From NCBI GenBank assembly GCA_002696205.1, contig NZRL01000125.1:1-44916 (forward strand): a stretch of DNA of 44,916 nt, read 5' to 3'. The notes beneath the pieces were generated by a model. That model was given only the letters and a program-made list of their open reading frames with translations, searched no databases and was not told the DNA's origin. The first letter of the stretch is position 1, and the number at the start of each line of letters is the position of its first letter. This document shows, piece after piece, positions 1-11,400 of this stretch. The DNA is from Rhodospirillaceae bacterium. Lineage in GTDB: Bacteria; Pseudomonadota; Alphaproteobacteria; Rhodospirillales; Casp-alpha2. Made by a program: the position numbers and the translations under genes.

Positions 1-78
1 GATTGGGATACCGTTCATGCGGATGCGACCGAAAGACGTAGCTGGCCGCGCCCCAAGAACGTGGAGCGAAAAAACTAA
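1..78 (+). CDS. Possible 3' end of an upstream gene (partial)
   Basis: Frame 1 is open from the first base to a TAA stop at 76-78 and would encode the last 25 residues of a protein, ending VERKN. Nothing in these residues identifies a family. The next convincing gene starts about 80 bases later in the same direction, so this could be the preceding gene of the same operon. A second forward frame also stays open here (from 17), so the assignment rests only on position and is weak. Confidence 0.3.
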   Translation, partial: DWDTVHADATERRSWPRPKNVERKN

Positions 79-158
79 AGTCGCCGACGATCCCCGTTCC
101 GGACTTGCCGAATACCAAGCACATAAAACGCGACGAGAAGAGTTTGGGGTTGAACGAG

Positions 159-437
159 ATGAGGTTTTTGGCAGCGGCCATGACGGCCTTTTTGCTTTGC
201 CTGTGGGCGGGTGGGCCCGCCTGGGCCGACGATGATGGGCGATTCCGCATCATCAATATCAAACGCGACATCGACGGAGACAAAGGACCGCGCACGGTCA
301 ACGGCACGATGATGGTCGACAGCCGGACCGGGCGGTCGTGGATCCTGGACGAGGAACGGGGCCGCTGGGTTCCTGTCGGCTTCCGCGCCGCGAAGTTGGG
401 TAACGACGTGACCGTCTTGCCCGGCGCGGCCCAATGA
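159..437 (+). CDS. Small exported hypothetical protein, first gene of the secretin/giant-protein operon
   Basis: This encodes about 92 residues. I chose the ATG at 159 because it places a clean Sec signal peptide at the very N-terminus (MRFLAAAMTAFLL, then a predicted cut after AWA before DDD). The longer frame from 105 would put a charged 18-residue tail ahead of the signal. The mature part is about 70 residues and contains VDSRTGRSWILDEERGRW, a short Trp-rich strand pattern that I have the impression recurs in small proteobacterial envelope proteins, but I cannot name a family. Its stop codon overlaps the ATG of the secretin lipoprotein (ATGA at 434-437), so the two are translationally coupled. 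I infer a periplasmic accessory or chaperone-like role for the secretin or for the giant protein. This inference rests on gene order only. Confidence 0.7.
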   Translation: MRFLAAAMTAFLLCLWAGGPAWADDDGRFRIINIKRDIDGDKGPRTVNGTMMVDSRTGRSWILDEERGRWVPVGFRAAKLGNDVTVLPGAAQ

Positions 438-2383
438 CGACCATGACCAGCGCCATGATGCGCGGTGCCCCGAAACGGACCCTGGCGGCGGCTGCGGTTG
501 CGTTTTCCATCCTAGGCGGCTGCATGCAGACGCCGGGCCCGGAGACGCCGGTGACCGGGGCAGGGCCGGCGACACAGGCGCAGGAGAAAGTCCGCCTGAA
601 ACTGACCGAGGCGGATTACCGGAAACCGCTGTGGCGGGCCGTCGATGCGATCCGCCGTGGCGCCTATGAGGAAGCCAATTTCATTCTGAACGAGGCGCTC
701 AATCTGGAGCCGGCCCATGCCGACCTGCATTTCCTGAACGCCTATGTCTATGAACTGCGCGGCCGGACGGAAGGCAGCGACGTCGCCGATCTGGCCCAAT
801 CGGGTTACATCGCGGCGCTGAACAACGACCTGCGGCATTGGCCGTCGTCCTACCGCCTGGGCCTGTTCCACATGCGCAAGGGCGATTACCGGGAAGCCCT
901 GCGGTGGCTCGGCGAGGCGGCGATGGTCAAGGAAGACTCGCCGGAGATTTTCGAAGCCCTGGCCGAAGCCAGCTACATGTCCTTCGATGCGCCGGCGGCT
1001 GACGCGTTTCTCAATCGCGCGGCGGATTTGACCGGCGAGACCGTGGAAAACGTGCGCGCCCGTGCCGTGGTCAACGCGGCGTTGGACGACCGCGCCGACG
1101 CGGAAAAATATCTCGACCAGTACAGGAGCCTCGTGCCGGAACAGAAATCCCGCCGTCTCGCCCAACGTGTGCGGCAATGGCAGGGGTTTCATAATTCCGC
1201 CTTGAAGAACGCCGCGCTGCGCGGCGGCACCGGCCTTGTCCAACAGGCTCAGTTCTTCGGCGGCAAGACGCCGTCCGGCGTGCCGTCGTCGAAGGCGCCG
1301 AGCGGCGCGGCCCCCGCCACATCGGCAGCCGGCGAAGAGAAGCCGGAAGAGTTGAAGAAACTGCCGGGCATGTTGGTGATCGACGCGATCATCATCCGCC
1401 AGGCGACCTCCGTTCAGGAAAAGCGTGGGGTCAATCTGCTGTCTCAATTGCAGACCAACTTCTCCGGCAACGTGTTCCAATTCACCCGCGACGGCGCGAC
1501 AACGGGCGGTACGGCGACGAACCGCATTCAAAACGCCCTGACTATCGCGCTCGGGACCGCGTCCCAGAACTCCATCGACTACAACTTGAACATCGCCAAC
1601 AACACCGACAGCCGCACGGAAATCCTGGCCAGGCCCTCGATCACGATTCTGGAAGGTGAGACAGGCAGCTTCTTTCTGGGCCAGGAAGTGACCTATTCGG
1701 TCGACGGCGACGGCTCCGATTCCTTCGATAAGGAAGTCGGCATCTCTTTCGAGGTAACGCCGGAAATCCTGGACGGCGGGCGCGTGCGGCTCGAGGCCAA
1801 AGCCGAGTTCGATACCTTCACGACCTCGACTTCGTCGGTCACCTACGCGCGGGTCATCCCGACGCTGAAGAACCGCCTGTCCTCGACGGCGATCCTGACC
1901 GTCGGCCAGACCCTTGTCCTGGGGGGCGGCACGGAAGAGGAAAAGTCCAAGACCTCGGATGACGTGCCGCTGCTCGGCCGCGTGCCGCTGTTGCAGTATC
2001 TCTTCAGTTCCAAGGTCTCCACGACGCAGGATACCTCCCTGGTCTTTTTGATCACGCCGCGCCTGGCCGAGAGCCTGGACGATGCCGAGAACGTCAATGC
2101 CGCCGCGGGCGAGCAGGGGATCAAGGTCGAAAGCGACGTCATGCGCCAATTGCGTCAAAGATTCCGCAACTGGTTCGACCCGACCAGCAATCTGACGAAA
2201 GCCCTGATCGGCCTGTCCTATTCCGATCTTTACCGGGAGTTCCGCGTCGGTGATCTGAAATTCTCGGACACCGACCAGGACGGCGATTTCGATCATCTGC
2301 TGGCCAAGGACGGGGACGGGTTTCTCAATACCTATGAAGAAGGGTTCTTCCCCGAACTGCTCCGGTACTTCTATTTCGATTGA
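434..2383 (+). CDS. TPR-secretin outer-membrane lipoprotein
   Basis: This is a 649-residue lipoprotein. A hydrophobic signal ends in the lipobox ILGGC, with Cys30 as the lipidation site. Residues about 60-250 are helical and TPR-like (for example EEANFILNEALNLEPAHADL). A low-complexity Ser/Ala/Pro linker follows around 275-300. Residues about 315-565 form a secretin (GspD/PilQ/CpaC-type) domain that opens with VIDAIIIRQAT, contains RPSITILEGETGSFFLGQEV and ends with the diagnostic VPLLGRVPLLQYLF (511-524) before SLVFLITPR. The C-terminus carries two acidic EF-hand-like stretches (DTDQDGDFD and DGDGFLNTYEE, about 610-636). Typical secretins have N0/N1 periplasmic domains, and here a TPR block occupies that place. 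Family knowledge says secretins form multimeric outer-membrane gates. No pilus or type II ATPase, inner-membrane or pilin gene is visible in the window. The gene sits 23 bases before the giant gene, which suggests that protein as its substrate or partner. Confidence 0.9.
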   Translation: MTTMTSAMMRGAPKRTLAAAAVAFSILGGCMQTPGPETPVTGAGPATQAQEKVRLKLTEADYRKPLWRAVDAIRRGAYEEANFILNEALNLEPAHADLHFLNAYVYELRGRTEGSDVADLAQSGYIAALNNDLRHWPSSYRLGLFHMRKGDYREALRWLGEAAMVKEDSPEIFEALAEASYMSFDAPAADAFLNRAADLTGETVENVRARAVVNAALDDRADAEKYLDQYRSLVPEQKSRRLAQRVRQWQGFHNSALKNAALRGGTGLVQQAQFFGGKTPSGVPSSKAPSGAAPATSAAGEEKPEELKKLPGMLVIDAIIIRQATSVQEKRGVNLLSQLQTNFSGNVFQFTRDGATTGGTATNRIQNALTIALGTASQNSIDYNLNIANNTDSRTEILARPSITILEGETGSFFLGQEVTYSVDGDGSDSFDKEVGISFEVTPEILDGGRVRLEAKAEFDTFTTSTSSVTYARVIPTLKNRLSSTAILTVGQTLVLGGGTEEEKSKTSDDVPLLGRVPLLQYLFSSKVSTTQDTSLVFLITPRLAESLDDAENVNAAAGEQGIKVESDVMRQLRQRFRNWFDPTSNLTKALIGLSYSDLYREFRVGDLKFSDTDQDGDFDHLLAKDGDGFLNTYEEGFFPELLRYFYFD

Positions 2384-2406
2384 GAGCAGGACTTAAGGAC
2401 GGCGGC

Positions 2407-5400
2407 ATGACCGGCAAAGCCGCGCATACCCGAATACCTCTCCGGCACCTCCGGCATCATCGTCTGCGTGCGGTGGCTGTCGCCGCCGTCGTATCCGCTG
2501 GCCTGGGAAGCTGGGCAGCGGTGGGGCCGTCCATGGCCCAAGCACCGGACCCCAACCCGCCGGCGATTTCGCCGCCGAAGGTATCCTCACCCGACTTGAC
2601 CGCACCCGACGTCTCGGCGCCGGACCCCGCACCGGCGGCGACGGAGGGTTCGCGTTTTCAGGCAAAAGTCGCCAAAGCATTTGAAAAATCCGGACTTTTC
2701 AAGGGGCTGGATCTGGAAAAGGCAGGCGAGAACGGCAAGGCCCGAAGCCTGACCCTGCCCAAGGATCGCGGCAGCATTGAATTTTTCTATCTGCCGGACG
2801 GGTCCGAGGAACAAGACACCGAGGCGGCGCCCGAAGACACCTCGGAAAAGCCCGCTGCCGCACCGGCGCCATCGGAAGGTGCGCCGACACCGGCACCCGT
2901 CACGACGGTCGAAACCGTAGAGCCGGGCGCCGCACCGGTCGGCGCGGCGGCTCCCGGCGCGACGGTCTCGGAGATTACCGACGACACGGTGAAGGGCAGC
3001 TATCATTTCATCTACAAACGGGACGACCTGCCGCTGAACCTGTTCGCGGAGAATTCGGGCAAGACCGGCGCGATCGACCTCATCCTCAAGGACGTGGTGA
3101 TGATCTACAGCTCCGAAGAGCGGGACACGCGCCTCGCCAAATTGAAGCTGGACCCTGGCACGGGGCGGTTTCTCCGTAAGTTCATCACCACCAAACGCCG
3201 GGCCATGGACCTGCCGGCGGGCGGGTTGGTCTTCGCGCGCTTGATCGTCAAGGACAACCCGTTTCTCGATAAACTCGACCGTGCGCTCGATTTCAAGGAG
3301 CGCGAGGTGCTGGTGCGGGGCGAGCTCAGCTACCGTATGTTCCGCCGCCTGGCGGGCCTGCCCGTGCCGACGGCGAAGCCGGACGTAACGCCGGATGACC
3401 TGTCCCTGTCGTTCAATCTGGAAGGCTTCCGGCCGCCGAAGATCGGCCGTTACGTCGATGCTTCGGACGTGGCGCTACGGATCGCGCCGGACAAGGATGG
3501 GCGGGTCGACATGACCGGTTCGGCGGCGGCCCGCTTCGGGTTCGGTGCACGCAAGGTGAAGGCGCGCGGCGTTCTGGATTTCGACGCCGTATCTGGTGAC
3601 GGCGAACCCGTCTTTCGTATGACCGCCAAGGCGGGAGAGCGCGACCTGCGCAACATCAAGGTCGACGGCGCGCAAGTGACCGTGATGGATTTCCTGTTTT
3701 CGCTCGACGATGACTATACGCCCAAACTACGCGCCGAAGGATTTGGCGAGCAGGCGGGGCAGCGGATCCCCATTGCCGGCGAGTTGGACGAGGAAGACGG
3801 GCGCAATCTGTTCAAGCTGGACGGCAACTCGCTTGAAGCCATCGCCGGATTGGATATTCCGGGATTGGACGAAATCAAATTACCGACGCTGCCCAAATTG
3901 ACCACGGGCCGCGCCGTCGCCGCCGATACGGTTGTGCGCGGGCAACCGGCCAAGGTCATTATCGGGCCGATCACAAATAACGATGCCGCCTATGTCGGCC
4001 TCTCGGTCGATGGCGGTGGTTTGGAAACGCTGGTGCCGACGGGGGCGCTCGGCGACCTGGGCCAGATTGAGACGGGGCGTGCGCTCTACCTCTATCTGCC
4101 GAAAGGCCGGGCACCGCCGCGTCTGGCCGACCTGCCGCCGTCTTTCCGGCCACTGTTCGAGGAATTCTTTACCGAGGAAGACCTCGCGGCCGCCAAACCG
4201 GGCCTGAACTTGTTCCAGGCCTCCGACTTTGCGGAAAAACATCCGTTCAACCGGCTGCTGTCCCTGTTCCGCCGGGGGGAGACGCAGCCCGGCAGCATCC
4301 GCATTCTCGGGCAGGTCGATCCCCTGGTCTTCGACGAACCCGAAGATTCCGTGTCCGAAACCTGGGGGCGCGGCGAGGCCAAGTCCCGCTTGAAACGTAT
4401 TCTCGCCAGTCTGCGCCTGCGTGGCCGGGTTGAGGGACTGAACGGCATCGGTCTGGGCAGCCTGTTCCGGCTGGCCGACCGGGCCGAGTTCGCATTCGAA
4501 GGCACAAAATCCGGCAAGGTCACTGCGGGTCTTGATTTCGGCGGTACTTTGAAGATGGCCGGAGCAAGCGCACCACGCCGGTTCGAATTTGCCGCCACCG
4601 GGTCGTCTGGCGGCGCGTTCTCCTGGCGCGGTGACGAAGTCGACGCCAAGGGGGAGGATGTTCGGGGCGGACAGCGCATCATGCTCTCCGGCGTGATCAA
4701 GAACCGGCGCCTGGAGGCCCCGCGCATCCAGCTCGCCGGTCGTTACCGTTTGGGCGATCTTTTGCCGGCCGAAGTGCCGGGCCTGGCCGATCTGGAACTG
4801 CAGGACGTGTTCCTGAGCCGGGGGGTGATTTCCGCCGCTCTGGGGCGGGCCGGCGCGCGGTCGGGCATCACCATCGTGGACAAGCCCGGGGTCGCCTTCG
4901 CCGTCATCGACGTCAGCCGCGGCGTGCGCCCGGCAGCCTATCTGCCCGGTTTGGACCGCACCCCCTTGGCCGATCTGGAATTGCCCGAAACGGCTTTGCT
5001 GATCGCCGGGGAGGGCACGGACGCCACCGCCGTCGACGGTCTGCCGCCGGCCATGGCGGCGGCGTTGAAGAAGAGCCTGCGGAACGGCGGCATCGACTTG
5101 GCCCCGGGCATCTCCTTTCTTTCGCGCCTCGGCTTCGACGGCGGCGATCCGTTGGCCCGGCTGGCCCGGCGATTGGGTGTCCCTGCAAACGAGACGGCCT
5201 TCCTTTCGGGCAAGATCCCGGCAAGCGTGGTCAAGGCCATCGCGGGCGGAGCGCGGCCCAAGTCCGTCGCGGGATTATCGCTGACCGCACAGCTCCCGCG
5301 TCTGACCCTGCCGGGGCTCGACAAGCTGTTCAAACTGTCCGAGGTCACGCGCCTGAACCTGGCGCCTGACGACGCGGGAGTTTTGGGCCTGACCCTGACC

Positions 5401-8400
5401 TCCGGCGGGACATTCACCGTGCCCATCGTGAACCGTGAGGAACAGGTCGCGCTGACCGCCCGTATCACCGGCAAGGGAGCCGAGCGCCTGGCGACGGCGG
5501 TGATCCTGGCAGGTGACGCAAAGGCGCCCAAACTGAACCTGACGGCCGAGGCGCCGCTCGATTTCAAGGACCTGAAGAAGGCCAAGGACTTCGTCGTCAC
5601 CGTGGACAACGGCCTGACGCTTTCCGATCTGCTGGGCACGGACGTTCCAGGCATCGGCAATCTGCGCCTGGCCGAGGCCAAGCTGTCGCTCGGCCATGTC
5701 CGGGGGACCTTGGCCCTCGGCGAGACGACCTTCACGGTCAACCTGGCGGCGCTCGGGGGCGGCGGAGGCGGGGGCAATCCGCTGGCCCGCCTGATGACGC
5801 TGGAGGTCGCGGACCTGCCGGGGCTCAAGGTCATTCCCGGCCTCGGCGCGACGCCGCTCGCCGATGTGTCGCTCAACGATCTCGTATTCGCTTATGTGCC
5901 GGCCCTGCCGGGGCTGGGGGGAGGCGGGTCCGGCGGTCTATCCCTGGACGCCTTGCCGGACCCGCTCAAGCATCTGAAGGACAAGCTGGCCCTGCCGTCC
6001 GGCAGCGGCGGGGGAGGCCTGTTGCCGGGTCTCAACCTGGCCTCGGCCCTGGACCCGGCGAAACTCGGCAAGCTCTCGGACCTGTTGGGCAAGCTGGGGG
6101 CCGGTAACGGCAAGCCTTTGAAACTGCGGGCGGTGATGCCGGGCGAGGTCTTGGCCTTCATCCGCGACAAACTTCCGGCGCGGAAAAAGGGCGGGAAGGG
6201 CGATACCAAGAAGAAGATCAAGGCCTTGGCCAGGACGGCGGTCGCCCAGATCGTCAAGCGCACCAACCTGACCATTCCCATCCCCGCGATTAAGTTGCCG
6301 GGCGTCGGCGATTACCTGTCGTCGCGCAAGGCCGAGATCGCGGTCAAGGGCGCTGTCGGCGAAAGCGGCGAAGCCATCCTGACCACCTCCATCGCGGGCA
6401 CGTTCGACTTCGCGCTCCCGGGCACACCGACATCGGGCAGCCTCGACCACGAGATTGCGGTCACCCTGGATACGGCACGCAACCTCAAGACCGCATTGGC
6501 CGGTACCGGGAAGCTCGACAACGTCGGCGGGACGCTTGAGCTGAGTGGGTCGTTGGAAAAGACCGATGGCGACAAGCGGGCGGACCTCGCGTTGAAACTG
6601 GACGGCGACGGCCTGACCCTGGCCAACGTCATGGGCCTGAATGTTCCGGGCGTGTCCGATGTGGCGCTGACCAAGGCGTCCGTGCGGGCCGGATTGCTGA
6701 GCGCCGAGATCACCTTGAAAGAGGCCGCATTCACGGCGACGGCATTCGATTTCGCCAAGGGCAGGGCGCCCATCCTGGCCCTGACGGCGGCGAACCTGGA
6801 CGCCGGGCAATTGCTGCCCGCGCTGTCTGGGTCGGTGCTGGATGCCGCCGTGCTGGAACGCTCGACCTTCCTCTTTCTGCCACAAGGCAGGAAGGAGGGG
6901 CTGGCCGAGGCAGGCTGGCCCGAGGAGTTGCAGGGCCGCTTCGATCTGGCCAAGGTGGGCGACGGCTTTAATGCCGACCTCGCGGCGCGGCCCAAGCCTG
7001 ACGGCCAGTTGGCCGATTTCCTAGGCGGGTTGGGCATCCGTCTGGCCGAACCGTTGGACATTGAAGGCCGCTTCGCCGCCAATCCGTTCACGGCGGCGCC
7101 CAAAGACCTGCTGGCCGCCATCGACCTCAAGGCCGCTCTGCCGAAGCTGTCCTTCGACAAGATCGGCGCCGTCGTCATCGACTTCCCGGATCGTCCGGTG
7201 CTTGCCCTCAAGGGAACGGACAAGGGGTTGGCGACGCGCATCGATACGGCGATCCGCTTCACCCTGCCGGCCCTGCGGCGCAGCTATCAGGGCGAGGGAT
7301 CGTTCACCACCGCGCCCGGCGAGGACGGACGGCGCATGCTCGCCTTCGCCGGATCGGCCCTGGATACCGGCGGGCGGCGGGCGTTGATCGAAGCCTCGAT
7401 GGCACTGCCCGGGTCGCCCCGGGACTTCCGGCTCAAGTTCTCGGGCGAACAGACGCTCTCCAGCCTGCTCGGCGTCGATATTCCGGTGATTGGCGACCTG
7501 GCCTTGAAAGAGGTCGAACGCGACCCGGACTTCCTGGTCGCCAAGATCGCCCTGAAGGGCTTCGAGACGACGGTCGGCGCGTTCAAGACCGACGGGCGCT
7601 GGGCGGTGACGTTCTCGGCCGAGGGATTGAAGCCGTCGGAATTCATTCCCGGCCTCGACGGATCGCCCCTCGCCGGGCTGACCCTGCCCAGGGCCGCCTT
7701 CACCTATATTCCCAAGCGCACGGGCGACGGCACGGCCCTGCGCTTGCCGTTCGACATGGCGGGCCTGCCGGACAAGGTCCGGTCGGCGGTCGGCCCCTTG
7801 CTGTCGCCCTTCGGCGGGGGTGGGTCGAGCTTCCGCCCCGGTTTGAACCTCAAAAGCTTCCTGAATCCCGGCGACCTTCCCGCGTTGAAGAAGATGTTCG
7901 CCTTCGCGGGCGGCGGCGGTGGGAAGCCGTTGAAGCTGTCGGGTGTGTTGCCGGTCGAGGCACTGAAATCCCTGATCCCGAGCGGCGGCGGCGGGAGCGG
8001 CGGGGGGCTTGGAGCGAAGGCAAAGGACGCCGTTGCCAAGCTGGTCCAGCAGGTCGACCTGGAAACCAAGCTGCCGGCGGTCAACCTGCCGGGCGTGCGA
8101 GACGTGGTCGCCTTCGGCGATCCGGTGTTGCGGATTCAGGGCGTACCGGGCAAGGGCACGGTCGCGTTGGTCACCCGCATCGCCGGCGACATGACGGTAA
8201 GCCTGCCTGGGGTCAGCCCGGTTGAAATGACCGGCAGCCTCCGCCTGGTCGCGCGGGGCGACGGCGTCGGCCTGGACGTTGCGGGAGACAGCGACCGCCT
8301 GCGCCTTGGGGGCAGCGTCGATCTGAACAAGGCCGATCCGCGCCTGCAACTGACCGTGACCTCGGACATCACCGTCGCCGATCTGGTCGGCACGTCGGTG

Positions 8401-11400
8401 CCCGGCATCGGCGATCTCGCGCTGACCGACGCGCGGATCGGCTCGGAGATCATTTCCGTGACGCTGCAATTGCGCGGCTCGCAGACCCCCCTGGCCCTGT
8501 TCGATTTCAAATCCGACAAGAAACCCTTTGCCGCGCTGGTTCCCGAGAACGTCGACGCCGCCGACTTCATCCCGGGTCTGCGCGGCACGGCGCTGGACAA
8601 CGCCAAACTGGTGCGCGGCGCGCTGGTCTACGTGCCGTACGGTAAAGACGCCTATCCGACGAGCGAGTTCTATCCCGACAGCGTCACCAACGCCCTGGCC
8701 CTGGTGTCACGGGGCGGCGCGTTGGAACCGGCACAAGGATTACGGGCGGGCTTCATCCTGGAGCCCAAAGCCGATAGCCCGTTCGACAAGGCCCTGACCT
8801 TTGTCGGCGTGCGGCAGGAAACGATCGAGGTCGCGGGCGCACTGCCCAACGTGGTCCTGGGAAAGGGGGGCGGTCGGGGGCTCAACGGCGATCTTTTGAA
8901 ACAGGCCGTCGCGGCGGTCGATTTGGAAGCGCGCCTGCCGGCGATCAATCTGCCGGGCATCGAGAAGGTGGTGACGCTGGGCGCCCCCTACCTGCGGATC
9001 AAAGGCGCGGCGGTTCCGGGCCGCGACGGCAAACCGACCGGCGAGGTCAAGTTGCGGGTCGGCATGGCGGGCGACCTGACCCTTAAATTGCCGGGCCACG
9101 ACCTGGGCTTCGAGGGCGGGATCGACATCGAAAAAGCGACGGGCGGCAAGGCGTTCAGGCTGGCCCTTCGGTCGACCTCCACGGTCAATTGGGACAAGGC
9201 CTTCGGCCTGCCGTTCGTCAGCCTGAACAAGTTGGGCCTGACCGGTGCCATCGAGCGCACGGCGGAAGGTGCGGCAATGCTCGACGCTTCGCTGACGACG
9301 ACGGCGCGGCTCGACAAGCAGGAATTCCAGGCGGTCAGTACGCTGACCTTGAAATCCAATACCGCGCCGGAATTGCGCTTCACCATTCCGGGCAGGATCG
9401 ACGTCGCCAACCTGCCGGTGGTCGGCGGGCTCAAGGGCGTGAACGAACTGAGCTTCGCCAACCTGTGGATCGGCACGGGTGGTCTCGGCGGCAAGGTTCG
9501 GATCGACAAGCTGGGCATCGGCGGCGAGGGCGCGATCTTCCTGCATGGCGGCAAGCCGGTGGCCCTGGTCAAGGCCGACCCGTTCAAGATCACCGACCTG
9601 GTCGGCAATTCGGGCCTGGCCAGCAAGTTCAAACAAGTGCTGGAGGGGGCGGCGCAGATCACCCTGCCGGAATCCGTCTTCGCGATCTCCACGGCGGACC
9701 TGTCGACGGCGACCATCGGCGATCTTCCGGCGGGCATCCGCCCGATGTTGAGCGGTCTGATGCCCAAGTCCGGCGGTGACAAGCGGCGGCTGCCGTTCGG
9801 CACCGGCGTGTCGTTGATCGCGGCGCTGAGCGAAGCCAACCTGCCGCCCGCGATCCGGCAGGCCGCGACCCGCGACATCAATATATTCAAGGCCGTCGAT
9901 GGGCCGTTGTTGCTGGGCGGAAGTCTGAAGGGCGTGTTCGACGGCAACCTGGAGGCACGCCTGGAAGCGCGCCTGCCCGATTTCAAACTGCCGGACGGCC
10001 AGCCCTGGCGAAAGCTGGTCTCGCTGGACAGCGTCGGCGCCGAAGGCTTTCTGTTCATCGACGTGCCCAAGCTGCAGATGGGCCTGGGCGCGGCCGGCAA
10101 TGTCACGCTGGATGTGCCGCGCGTGGGTGAGCCGTCGAAGTCCGATAAGCTAAAATTCGCGGGCGATCTCTATGCTTCGTTCGATGCCGTGTCCTGGGCC
10201 GGCAGCTTCAAACTGGCGGCCAAGATGCGCGGCGACTGGCATCAGCCGTTCGGCATTTCAAAGAACCATACCTTCCGCAACCCGGCGATCCTGATCGGCT
10301 TCGACAGCGAGGGCAGCGTCGAATTCGGCGTCGGCGCCTCGGCGATCATGACCGGGCTGGGGCCGAAACAGGACCGCACGGTCGAGGCCGACGCCGACTT
10401 CCTGATCAACATCAACTTCTCGACCTCGATCCCGTTGCCCAAGAAGCTGGCCATCGTGCTGAAGGCGAAGGGCGAATTGAACCAATGGGTCGCGCTGGAA
10501 ACCATGGAGGGCACGTTCAAGGGCGTGCTGGGCGGGCCCATGGCGAACGAGGTGTTGAAGGTCCTGCCGGACAAGGCGTCGCGCGACACGGCAAAGGCGC
10601 TGCAGAAGGAAATCCTCAAACGGTCGGTCTTCGACATCATCCGCCTGGATGAATTGCCGCTGCCGACCTTCAGTGTCACCGATCCGGAAATCTTCTTCGC
10701 CACGCCGGGCTCGAAAATTCCGGGCCGCGATGACACCTTGGACACCATGGGGGTACGGGTCGCCGGAGCGGCCCATATGGCGTTGTTCGGCAAGAAGAAG
10801 CGCTTGGCGGGGGCGGACCTGCGTCTGACCCTGTCGGACGGTCTGATCCTCAAGGGCGATCTCGGCGACATCACCGTGCCGCCGGTCCTCAAGGTGCAGA
10901 ACGCCAAGGTCGATATCGTCGCCAATTTGAAGCAACTGCCGCACTTCAAGGTCTCGGGGACGACCGAATTCATCGGCGCCAAGGACCACGTCGATATCGA
11001 GTTTTCCAAGGACCGCATCCATTTCGAACTGGAACGCGACCTGGGCCGCGTCATCAAGACGCGGTTCCTGGCGCAGACGGATTCCGGCGACGTGCTCGGG
11101 GCCCGGGAGTTCCTGGTCGAGGCCGATACCCAGACCGAGGTCGACAAGCTGATCTCGGACGAAGTGTTCCCCCGCATGGGCATTCCCAAGGTCGTCTTCG
11201 ACGCAATCAAGTCACAGACGCCGTTGTTCATCCATGGGCTCAAATTCCGTGGCAAGCTGGTCGAATTTCTGAAGGGTGGCGACGTGACGCTGGAGATCGA
11301 TCATTCGTTCTTCGGCACGCGCATGAAGGAACCGGCGGTGGCGACCGTCAAACCGGTCTGGGCCTCGGCCAATCCGGTCGAGGTTCTGCCCGTCAACGCC

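Noticed and set aside
512-2296. Minus-strand frame of about 594 codons opposite the secretin gene
   Set aside because: The forward frame has a lipobox, TPRs and the secretin signature; the reverse translation shows no family.
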